DNA of 64,000 bases, taken from assembly GCA_965216535.1 (NCBI GenBank), contig OZ244175.1, forward strand, positions 1,922,001 through 1,986,000, written 5' to 3'. The notes under the pieces are model-generated. The model was given only the letters and a program-made list of their open reading frames with translations. It did no database searches and was not told where the DNA came from. Both the position numbers and the translations under genes were made by a program. Positions 9,285-16,922 of the stretch are shown here, piece after piece. This DNA is from Hoeflea_A sp965216535 (GTDB lineage Bacteria > Pseudomonadota > Alphaproteobacteria > Rhizobiales > Rhizobiaceae). Each line of letters starts with the position of its first letter. The first letter of the stretch is position 1.

Positions 9285-9772
9285 TCTGCTGCCTCCTTCA
9301 CGGCGAGTTCTTCGGCGGCGGCCTGAATGGCCTTGACGATGTTCTGATAACCGGTGCAGCGGCACAGATTGCCGCTGATGCCGTAACGGATTTCCTCTTC
9401 CGTCGGGCTCGGGTTTTCCTGCAGCAGCCGCCAGGCGCGGGTGATCATGCCCGGCGTGCAGAAACCGCATTGCAGTCCGTGGTGCTGACGGAAGGCCTCC
9501 TGTAGCGCGTGCAGCGTACCGTCCGGATTGGCGATACCTTCGATGGTGGTAACGTCGGCACCTTCCGCCTGGGCGGCAAAAACGGTGCAGGATTTTACCG
9601 ATTTGCCGTTGATGTCGACGGTGCAGGCGCCGCAATGGCTGGTGTCACAGCCGATATGCGGACCCGTCAGGTTCAGTTCCTCGCGCAGCACGTGGATGAG
9701 AAGGGTGCGAGGCTCCGTCGTCGTTTCGACCGGCTGGCCGTTGACGGTCATTTTGAGATTGATCTTGGACAT
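9281..9772 (-). CDS. coxS: CoxS, CO dehydrogenase small [2Fe-2S] subunit
   Basis: This 163-residue subunit carries two [2Fe-2S] clusters. Plant-type cluster ligands are Cys42, 47, 50 and 62 (CDTSHCGAC); the alpha-helical cluster uses Cys102, 105, 137 and 139 (CGFC, CRC). It relays electrons from the Mo-Cu site of CoxL to FAD in CoxM. The start at 9772 has GGAGGAA upstream and gives the family N-terminus MSKINLKMTVNGQPVE. It follows coxM by 16 nt and overlaps coxL by 4 nt, so the three subunits are translationally coupled. Confidence 0.97.
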   Translation of the reverse strand: MSKINLKMTVNGQPVETTTEPRTLLIHVLREELNLTGPHIGCDTSHCGACTVDINGKSVKSCTVFAAQAEGADVTTIEGIANPDGTLHALQEAFRQHHGLQCGFCTPGMITRAWRLLQENPSPTEEEIRYGISGNLCRCTGYQNIVKAIQAAAEELAVKEAAE

Positions 9773-9788
9773 GGATGTTCCTCCGGGC

Positions 9789-10652
9789 TCAGCTGGCGCG
9801 CGACTGCGCTTCGCGGATAGCGCGCGCGACCATGATGCCGGCGACGTGGGTGCGGTATTCGGCAGGCCCGCGGCCATCGGATGCCGGGGCGGTGATGGCC
9901 TTGGCGGCGTCTACGGCGGCATCGATTGCCGCATCGTCCAGGCTCGTGCCGACCAGTGCGTTGGAAGCGGCCTCGGCCCAAAGCGGCGTGTCGGCGACAT
10001 TGGTGAGGCCGATCGAGGCGCTTGCGCAGGTCCCGCCCGACATGGTCAGAACGACGCCGGCTGCGGCGGTGGCGTAGTCGCCAATCTTGCGCTTCTGCTT
10101 CTGGTAGCTGGAGCCGTGACCGGCCGGCGGTGCGGCAAAGCGGATGGCCGTCAGCATTTCGCTCTCGTCACGACCGGTGAAAAAGGCGGCTTCGTAGAAA
10201 TCGCGCGCCTTGACCTCGCGGCTGCCGTCGGGACCGGTGAGTTCGAAGGAGGCATCGAGAAGCTGCATGATTGCCGGCATGTCGTTGCCTGGGTCACCGT
10301 TGGCGACGTTGCCGCCGATGGTGCCGACATTGCGGATCTGCGGATCGGCGATCTGCAGCGACGTTTCCCGCAGGATCGGGCAGTGCTGCGCCAGCACATC
10401 GGAGCCGATGATTTCCGCCTGGGTGACGGCGGCGCCGATTTCGATCTGCGGACCGGAGACATTGATGGATGAGAGCCCGTCAATGCCCTGGATGTCGATG
10501 AGGTGCTCGGGCACCGCCATGCGCAGTTTCATCATCGGGATGAGGCTATGGCCGCCGGCCAGAATGAAGGCGGCGCCGGGATTGTCGGCAAGCAGGCCGA
10601 CGGCTTCACCAACCGTTGTCGGCCGGTGGTAGTCGAATGAACCGGGTATCAT
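9789..10652 (-). CDS. coxM: CoxM, CO dehydrogenase FAD-binding medium subunit
   Basis: This 287-residue flavoprotein has the two FAD-binding motifs of the family, AGGHSLIPMMKLR at about residue 32 and GTIGGNVANGDPGND at about residue 110. It is the exit point for electrons from CO dehydrogenase. The ATG at 10652 is preceded by GGGAGGAAACAC; a 30-codon upstream in-frame extension lacks family similarity. It is the first gene of the cox operon and faces the repeat-bearing control region at 10698-10771. Confidence 0.95.
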   Translation of the reverse strand: MIPGSFDYHRPTTVGEAVGLLADNPGAAFILAGGHSLIPMMKLRMAVPEHLIDIQGIDGLSSINVSGPQIEIGAAVTQAEIIGSDVLAQHCPILRETSLQIADPQIRNVGTIGGNVANGDPGNDMPAIMQLLDASFELTGPDGSREVKARDFYEAAFFTGRDESEMLTAIRFAAPPAGHGSSYQKQKRKIGDYATAAAGVVLTMSGGTCASASIGLTNVADTPLWAEAASNALVGTSLDDAAIDAAVDAAKAITAPASDGRGPAEYRTHVAGIMVARAIREAQSRAS

Positions 10653-10697
10653 GTGTTTCCTCCCAGGAAAGCGATGGCAACAATCTGGAAGGGCTTG

Positions 10698-10725
10698 TTT
10701 GTAAAAGGAATCCGGCCTGCACCAA
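10698..10725 (-). promoter_or_regulatory. Possible coxM promoter overlapping the third repeat
   Basis: On the cox strand TTGGTG (10725-10720) and TACAAA (10703-10698) are separated by 16 nt and could be the -35 and -10 elements, about 45 nt upstream of the coxM start codon. The -35 would be the third LytTR-like repeat, a class II activator layout. The match to the housekeeping consensus is only moderate. Confidence 0.35.
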
Positions 10726-10771
10726 TCGGCTGGTTTTTGCACGAACGGTCGATATTCTGCACGAACGGTCG
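10720..10771 (-). promoter_or_regulatory. Three 20-bp-phased direct repeats upstream of coxM (candidate LytTR operator)
   Basis: Read on the cox strand, ACCGTTCGTGCA occurs at 10769-10758 and again at 10749-10738, and a weaker copy CCGATTGGTGCA ends at 10718. The core TT(C/G)GTG starts at 10765, 10745 and 10725, exactly 20 bp apart. ACCGTTCGT fits the general LytTR-family half-site [TA][AC][CA]GTTN[AG][TG] at every position. Triplicate TTnnnG direct repeats are, as I recall, the reported target of the LytTR-type CO regulator RcoM. The inferred protein is the MHYT-LytTR protein at 14285-15433. Binding itself is inference. Confidence 0.7.
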
Positions 10772-10917
10772 GCTGTCATTCAGCCAAATGGTGCCGGGAA
10801 ATCGGTTGTGAGTCTCACATCGCGATAAAGCCGAAGTGAAAAAACGTTTAGTGTAATCGGGTCCGGCAAACCCCTTATCGAGCCGCAGAAACACAGCCGG
10901 ATCATGGGAGAGGCATA

Positions 10918-12450
10918 ATGCAGGACATCGGTATTCTGACCCGGGTGACGATGGATGGTCTGGGTTTTCTGTCGACTCTGTTCGTCTTCGTCATCGGCCT
11001 GTTTGCGGCGGTCATTGTCGTCATGTTTCTGATCGACATCATGCAGACGCGTGACGCCGTGCGACGCAATTTTCCGGTACTCGGGCGCTTCCGTTATCTG
11101 TTCTCGACCTTGGGCGAGTTCTTCCGCCAGTACTTCTTCGCCATGGACCGCGAGGAGATGCCGTTCAACCGGGCCGAACGGGAATGGGTCTACAAATCAT
11201 CCTCCGGCGAGGACAATACCGTGGCGTTCGGCTCGACCCGCAGCCTGTCGCCGGTCGGCACCGTGATCTTCAACAATTGCCCGTTTCCGACGCTGACCGA
11301 GGATTCCGTTCCGGCGCCGCCGATCACCATCGGTGAGGGCTGTGAACACCCCTACGAGACCCAGTCGATCGTCAACATTTCCGGCATGAGCTTTGGTGCT
11401 TTGTCGCGCCCGGCCGTGCGGGCGCTGTCGAAGGGTGCGAAACTTGCCAATTGCTGGCTCAACACGGGCGAGGGCGGACTGTCACCCTATCATCTGGAAG
11501 GCGGTTGCGACCTGGTGTTTCAGATCGGCACGGCCAAATACGGCGTACGCAATGAAGCGGGCGAGCTGGACGATGGCAAACTGGCGGAAGTCGCGGCGCA
11601 CGACCAAGTCAAGATGTTCGAATTGAAGATGAGCCAGGGCGCCAAGCCGGGCAAGGGCGGTATCCTGCCCGGCGCCAAGGTGACCAAGGAGATTTCCAAG
11701 ATCCGTGGCATTCCGGCCGGCGAGGACTCGATTTCGCCAAACGGACACCCGGAAATCTCCAATGTGCCGCAGCTGCTCGACATGATCGAGCGGGTCCGCC
11801 GGGTGACCGGCAAGCCGACCGGGTTCAAGGCGGTGATCGGCGCCTATGGATGGCTGGACAATCTGTGCCGCGAAATCAACGCCCGCGGTGCCGCCAGTGC
11901 ACCGGACTTCATCACCATCGATTCAGGCGACGGTGGAACCGGCGCGGCGCCCATGCCGCTGATGGACAATGTCGGCCTGCCGTTGAAGGAAGCGCTGCCG
12001 ATGGTCGTCGACATTCTCGTGCGGCACGGCCTGCGCGACCGCATCAAGGTCATCGTCTCCGGCAAACTCGTCACGCCGGCCGATATTGCTTGGGCTTATT
12101 GCGCCGGCGCCGATGTGGTGGTCACGGCCCGTGGTTTCATGTTCGCGCTTGGCTGTATCCAGGCACTGAAGTGCAACAAGAACACCTGCCCGACGGGCAT
12201 CACCACCCATGACAGGCGGCTGCAGCGCGGGCTCGACCCAGCCAACAAGGCCGTGCGGGTGAAGAACTATGTCGAGCGCATCCGTTACGACGTTGGCGTG
12301 ATCGCCCATTCATGCGGCGTTTCCCATCCGCGGGCGCTCAAACGTTTTCATTGCCGGATAGTGCAGGACACCGGCAAGTCGGTCCCGCTGGACGAACTTT
12401 ATCCCCCGGCGACCGCCAAGCGGGAAGAGAAGTTGACCGAGCCGGCCTGA
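10918..12450 (+). CDS. FMN-binding glutamate synthase family protein
   Basis: This 510-residue protein has an N-terminal membrane segment (about residues 18-42) followed by a region like the FMN/Fe-S synthase domain of glutamate synthase. Visible features are TGEGGLSPYH, KPGKGGILPG, the FMN-phosphate loop DSGDGGTGAAP and a Cys cluster CIQALKCNKNTCPTG for a 3Fe-4S centre. The glutaminase domain is absent, so it is not a full GltB. Such stand-alone proteins are probably membrane-attached flavoprotein oxidoreductases of unknown substrate. GGGAGAGG precedes the ATG. It is divergent from the cox operon and shares its 265-bp control region. Confidence 0.88.
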   Translation: MQDIGILTRVTMDGLGFLSTLFVFVIGLFAAVIVVMFLIDIMQTRDAVRRNFPVLGRFRYLFSTLGEFFRQYFFAMDREEMPFNRAEREWVYKSSSGEDNTVAFGSTRSLSPVGTVIFNNCPFPTLTEDSVPAPPITIGEGCEHPYETQSIVNISGMSFGALSRPAVRALSKGAKLANCWLNTGEGGLSPYHLEGGCDLVFQIGTAKYGVRNEAGELDDGKLAEVAAHDQVKMFELKMSQGAKPGKGGILPGAKVTKEISKIRGIPAGEDSISPNGHPEISNVPQLLDMIERVRRVTGKPTGFKAVIGAYGWLDNLCREINARGAASAPDFITIDSGDGGTGAAPMPLMDNVGLPLKEALPMVVDILVRHGLRDRIKVIVSGKLVTPADIAWAYCAGADVVVTARGFMFALGCIQALKCNKNTCPTGITTHDRRLQRGLDPANKAVRVKNYVERIRYDVGVIAHSCGVSHPRALKRFHCRIVQDTGKSVPLDELYPPATAKREEKLTEPA

Positions 12451-12493
12451 GAGTGATCAGGTAAGACCAAGCCAAGTCGAAGGGAGACACAGC

Positions 12494-12988
12494 ATGTGGC
12501 GTTCGATTGCAATATTCCTGATCGGTGGCGTGCTCGGCACGGCCTTCGGCATCGCTGTCGGGTTTTTCGCCTTTCCCTACGTCTTTCCACCGCCGCCGGC
12601 GATGGAAACGTTGTCGGCCGACGATCAGCAGAACCGGGTAGCGACCGGTACCTTCATTCATGCCAATCCGGCCGATCCGATTCACTATGGCGAGGGCCAG
12701 GTGGAGGTGTACGAGAACGTCGTGTTCCTGGGCAGCGACTTCAAGGTTGGTCCCGGGCCGGCCTTCCACGTCTATCTGGTGCCGAAAGAGACCGTTCGGC
12801 AGTCGTCAGATGTAAAGGACACCATGTTCGTGGACCTCGGCAAGCTGCGTGCCTTTGAAGGAAGCCAGCGCTACGAAATCCCAGCCGGTGTCGATCTTGA
12901 TGATTTTCCGAGCGTGGTCATCTGGTGTCGCCAATTCGGAGTGCTGATTTCTCCGGCTGACCTGAATTACGACAACAAAACGTCATAA
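12494..12988 (+). CDS. DM13-domain membrane-anchored protein
   Basis: This 164-residue protein has an N-terminal hydrophobic anchor (residues 5-33) and a C-terminal DM13 domain. Marks of the family are GEGQVEVYENVVFLGSDFKVGPGPAFHVYL and the closing VVIWCRQFGVLISPADL with its single conserved Cys. DM13 has been proposed to be an extracytoplasmic redox or electron-transfer domain; this is a family prediction. GGGAGACA lies upstream of the ATG. It follows the glutamate-synthase-like gene by 43 nt and is probably in the same operon. Confidence 0.85.
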   Translation: MWRSIAIFLIGGVLGTAFGIAVGFFAFPYVFPPPPAMETLSADDQQNRVATGTFIHANPADPIHYGEGQVEVYENVVFLGSDFKVGPGPAFHVYLVPKETVRQSSDVKDTMFVDLGKLRAFEGSQRYEIPAGVDLDDFPSVVIWCRQFGVLISPADLNYDNKTS

Positions 12989-13128
12989 AACCTTCTCGCA
13001 GGGCTGCTCGAATGCGTTCCGTATTAGGTCAGGGCACTGATTGACCTGAATCCCGCATTTTGGCTTTTTAAATCGGTTGAAACGGCCTATGATCGGGCTG
13101 ATTTTCATCTGCATGTGAGGAGTTCGCC

Positions 13129-14283
13129 GTGCATCTTGGGATTTTGACCGGCGGCGGGGACGTTCCCGGCCTGAACGCCGCCATCAAGTCTGTCGTCAAT
13201 GAAGCCGAACGCAACGGTTGGCGCGTCACGGCGTTCCGCCGCGGCTGGGCAGGACCGGTCAACACCGATGCGTCTGATCCGTCCGCCACGCCGGACACGC
13301 ATTTTGGGCTGACGTCGCAGTTGGTGCGGGCGGTTGATCGTACCGGCGGCACCTTCATCCACACGTCGCGGACCAATCCATCGCGCATGAACCCGGAAGA
13401 CATTCCGGATTTTGTCAAAGTCGATCGCGAGCCGGATGCCAACGGAAAGATCGACATTACCAACCACGTGCTGTCCGTGCTCGACACGATGGGGATCGAC
13501 GTCATGATCGCCATCGGTGGCGACGACACGCTGTCTTATGCGGCGCGGATCCACACCGAGGGGATGAAGACGATGTGCATCCCCAAGACCATGGACAACG
13601 ATGTTTTCGGGACCGACTACTGCATCGGCTTCTCCACCTGCATCACGCGGTCGGTCGAGATGATCAACCGGCTGAGAACATCGGCCGGCAGCCACGAACG
13701 CTTCATGATCGTCGAGCTCTTCGGCCGCAATTGCGGTCTGACGGCGCTGGCCAGTGGCTATCTCGCCGACACGGACCGGACGCTGATCGCAGAAGTGCCG
13801 TTCGATCTCCAGCGCCTGGGTGATTTCCTGCTCGAAGACCGCAAGCGCAGCTCCTCCAACTACACCCTGTCGGTGGTTTCCGAGGGGGCGACAGTCGTCG
13901 GCGAGGATATCATCGAGGGCGGCGAGGAAGACGCCTATGGCCACAAGAAACTCGGCGGCATCGGCGAGCGGGTCGGCGCCGGTCTGAAGAAGATCACCGG
14001 CGTCAACGTGATGATCCAGAACCTCGGCTATCTGCTGCGGTCCGGTGCGCCGGACGCGGTGGATCTGACGGTCGGCAAAAACTACGGCACCATGTGCGTG
14101 CAGCTCATCGATGAAGGCAAAAGCGGCCTGATGGTCGGTATCAAAAACGGCTGCTACGTGACCCAGCCGGCCGATATCAGCACCAAGGGCTTGCACCGGG
14201 TCGATGTCGACCGGTTCTACGATATCGACCAGTACCGGCCGAAGATCGCCCGGGTGGAAGGTATCCCGATGTATCTGAAGTAA
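13129..14283 (+). CDS. Phosphofructokinase, probably PPi-dependent
   Basis: This 384-residue phosphofructokinase converts fructose 6-phosphate to fructose 1,6-bisphosphate. Two positions point to pyrophosphate rather than ATP as donor: GGDD at 130-133 (ATP enzymes have GGDG) and Lys153 in PKTMDND (Gly in ATP enzymes). The MGR substrate motif reads FGR, in VELFGRNCGL, a mild deviation. The start is GTG with TGAGGAG at 13116-13122. A PPi enzyme would be reversible. It converges on the MHYT-LytTR gene with 1 nt between the stop codons. Confidence 0.85.
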   Translation: MHLGILTGGGDVPGLNAAIKSVVNEAERNGWRVTAFRRGWAGPVNTDASDPSATPDTHFGLTSQLVRAVDRTGGTFIHTSRTNPSRMNPEDIPDFVKVDREPDANGKIDITNHVLSVLDTMGIDVMIAIGGDDTLSYAARIHTEGMKTMCIPKTMDNDVFGTDYCIGFSTCITRSVEMINRLRTSAGSHERFMIVELFGRNCGLTALASGYLADTDRTLIAEVPFDLQRLGDFLLEDRKRSSSNYTLSVVSEGATVVGEDIIEGGEEDAYGHKKLGGIGERVGAGLKKITGVNVMIQNLGYLLRSGAPDAVDLTVGKNYGTMCVQLIDEGKSGLMVGIKNGCYVTQPADISTKGLHRVDVDRFYDIDQYRPKIARVEGIPMYLK

Positions 14284-14284
14284 G

Positions 14285-15433
14285 TCAGACGCCGAGCTGC
14301 TGGCGCAGGTCCTTGGCCCGCGCCCGGCTCACCGGCACCTCCAGTTCGGCCGCCTTGCCGACGTAGCAGAACAGCTGGTCGCCGACCTTTTTAAGGCCGT
14401 TGATATGGGCGGGATTCACAAGGTAGCGTCGGTGCGTTTTCAGAAATTTCTGCGCCGGCGGGCTGCTTTCGACCTTCGACATCGACCAGGGGCAAAACAG
14501 GGCGTCGTTGTCGGTGCGGATTTTCGTGTAGTGGCCATCGCTCTCGATCGCCAGGATCTGGTCGGTGTTCATGAACCGCACCGTTCCTTCCTTTTCGTAA
14601 GGAATGCGGTTGCGGGCGGCCGGCGCAGCCGAGCTGGCGCGGCTAAGCGCCAGGCCCGGTGCCTTGGCGGTTTTCGGTTTTGGCGGTGCTTCGGGTTCAG
14701 GCTGTTCCTCGGCCACTACAGTGGCTGCCTCCATCGGCATGGCCAGCAGCAGAAACAGGCCGCAGATGACGAAGGTGCTCAGCGTTACCGAGATGGCCAG
14801 CACCTGCGGATCGAGTGACGGCAGCGGTTGGGCAACGAATTCCGCGGCTTCCGAAAAGGCGGTGCTCAGCATTGCGACATAGTGCATGGCCGAAACGGCG
14901 AGACCCAGAACGACGGCGCCGACGGCCGTGCGCAGGAGGGACCGGTTGGAATAGGCCAGCCACATGGCCAGCGTCGAGGCAGCAATGGCAATGACCACCG
15001 ATGCTGTAATGCCGAGCCAATTGTAGCTGACGATGCAGTTGGCGGAGATTGCCGCCATGCCGGTGTAGTGCATGGCCGCGATGCCGGCGCCGGTGAACGT
15101 GCCGGCAAACAGGATCCGCCAATTCGTGCGTTCACCGAAATGTAACAGCAACAACCCGCATCCCGTGATCAGAATGGCGAGCAGCATGGAGCTGAGCGTC
15201 AGCAGCGGATCGTAGGACACGACAAAGGGCAGGGTGACGGCAAGCATGCCGATGAAATGCATCGACCAGATGCCGCCGCCCAGCGCAACGGCCGCCTCGG
15301 CGATGCGCACCTTACGCCGTGCAAACGACAGATTGCGCAGCCCGCTGGTCAACCGCAGGCAGGTAAACGCCGCCATGATGGCAACGAGCACCGACGCTCC
15401 CACGAGCAAGGGCGAGTAGTGCACCTCTACCAT
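14285..15433 (-). CDS. CoxC/CoxH-like MHYT-LytTR membrane sensor-regulator
   Basis: This 382-residue protein has seven hydrophobic segments in its first 245 residues with three MHYT-type motifs, MHF at 58-60, MHY at 121-123 and MHY at 183-185. A Pro/Ala-rich linker and a LytTR DNA-binding domain (about 278-380, RFMNTDQILAIESDGHYTKI and LVNPAHINGLKKV) follow. MHYT domains were proposed to bind a metal such as copper and sense O2, CO or NO; CoxC and CoxH of Oligotropha have exactly this architecture. Lying 3.6 kb from the repeats upstream of coxM, it is the natural candidate regulator of CO oxidation here. Ligand and targets are inferred. Confidence 0.88.
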   Translation of the reverse strand: MVEVHYSPLLVGASVLVAIMAAFTCLRLTSGLRNLSFARRKVRIAEAAVALGGGIWSMHFIGMLAVTLPFVVSYDPLLTLSSMLLAILITGCGLLLLHFGERTNWRILFAGTFTGAGIAAMHYTGMAAISANCIVSYNWLGITASVVIAIAASTLAMWLAYSNRSLLRTAVGAVVLGLAVSAMHYVAMLSTAFSEAAEFVAQPLPSLDPQVLAISVTLSTFVICGLFLLLAMPMEAATVVAEEQPEPEAPPKPKTAKAPGLALSRASSAAPAARNRIPYEKEGTVRFMNTDQILAIESDGHYTKIRTDNDALFCPWSMSKVESSPPAQKFLKTHRRYLVNPAHINGLKKVGDQLFCYVGKAAELEVPVSRARAKDLRQQLGV

Positions 15434-15586
15434 TGCAAGTTCCGCATTTCCTCCCAGCCGGGGATCCTTCCAGCGCTTGGCGATTTGGAATCCCTCTAAA
15501 CCAGCAAACTACCAACAAGCACGGCGGCAGGGCAACATTGCGGTTTGGACTGCAGAAGAGATGGGCGGTCGGCGCATTGCCAGTTG

Positions 15587-15619
15587 AAAAACAAGCAGCC
15601 GGGTCAAAACCCGGCTGCT
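15587..15619 (-). terminator. Rho-independent terminator of the RTX gene
   Basis: A perfect 11-bp stem AGCAGCCGGGT/ACCCGGCTGCT (15594-15604 and 15609-15619) with a CAAA loop is followed, on the minus strand, by TTGTTTTTC. It lies 28 nt past the RTX stop codon. The remaining 15434-15586 stretch shows nothing else I can assign. Confidence 0.85.
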
Positions 15620-15647
15620 CATCGCATCCACTCAACGATTGTCGGCG

Positions 15648-16922
15648 TCAGAGAAAATCAAAGGCGTCGATATCGGTTGCCGTGGTGCCCTGGAGGACCG
15701 CCAGGAACTCGCTGCTGGATGTGTGCTGTATGATGGTATCGGCGGCATTGGCGCCGGCACCCTGGAAGACCGTCAAGTCGGTGTAGAGTAGGCCTCCAAG
15801 CAAGCTGATGAGATCGGATCCGTTTTCGAAGTCTGTGATGATGTCAGCGTCGGCGAGGGTTGGTGCGCCGTCACCGAGGCGCAGCACGAAGACATCGGCT
15901 CCGGCATCGCCGGTCATCATGTCGGTGCCGGTTCCGCCGTCTAGGGTGTCATCACCGCCACCGCCAACCAGCGTGTCATCTCCGGCGCCACCCTCGAGGG
16001 TGTCGTTGCCGGTCGTGTTGGAGTGGCCTGCCCGGGCATTGTAATCGAGACTGTTGTCTATGTCGCCGAACAGAGTGTCGTTGCCGCCACCGCCTTGGAC
16101 GAGATCGTTGCCCTCGCCGCCATAGAGGGAATTGGCCAGACCATCACCGATCAGCGTGTCATCGCTTCCTGACCCGATGAGGTTCTCGAAATTCTGCGCA
16201 TTCAGTGTGTTCAGATCGAAGGTTCCAGCCGTGCCACGGCCGTCGATGCCAAAGGAAAGCGTATCGTTGCTGCCCGTGCCGCCGTCGAGCAGTGTGTCGG
16301 ACGCCATCTGGATGAGGTTGACAAACACCAGGTCATCTCCGGCGCCCATATCAATGCTGTCGCTGGCTGCACTGTTTGAGATGTCGACTATATCGTTCCC
16401 ACCCCCAGCGTTGATGGTGAGTGAGCCAAGTCCTGAATAACCTGAATAGATCGAGCCCCCAGCGATGATGTCTTGGTTAGATGATCCGGTGATGGTCAAA
16501 GGATCAGCGAGATTGCCTCCATATATCGACCGCAGCCTTGTGACGCCGAGGTTTGTCAAGGAACCATTGTCGAACAGGACAACTTCATTGTTCGCCATCG
16601 AATAAAACGCACCACCGACACGAAAGGTGGCGGTAAACACGCTAGAGCTAAGGCTTAGGTTGAGGTAGCTGACGATGATCTCGTAATCGATGCCGCCGAC
16701 CGTCAGGTCCTCGATGTTCTCAAAATTGATGATGCCGCCTGCGCCATCGTCGAAACTGAACGTTCCGCCGAGCGATGCTCCATTCGAATAGCTATAGGTT
16801 GCAAAATCCTGAAAACCGGTGATGGCACCATAGGCAATCGTCAGATCATCCGTGCCCGTACCACCGTCAATCGTATCCGTGAACGGAACCGTCTTGTTCG
16901 AAACCGTGATCGAATCATCGCC
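15648..16922 (-). repeat. 1392-bp tandem module, truncated copy 3
   Basis: Third copy, 1275 bp, ending at the stop codon. The last ~260 bp (15648-15906) diverge clearly from the other copies and encode the protein's true C-terminus, while the rest is nearly identical to copy 2. Confidence 0.95.

Noticed and set aside
7203..9326. A 707-codon open frame on the plus strand opposite coxL
   Set aside because: It is the antisense of a GC-rich conserved gene, has no recognisable domain and a low-complexity composition; coxL is certain.
13105..14196. A 363-codon open frame opposite the phosphofructokinase gene
   Set aside because: It is antisense and His/Asp/Arg-rich, with no domain; the plus-strand gene has complete catalytic motifs.
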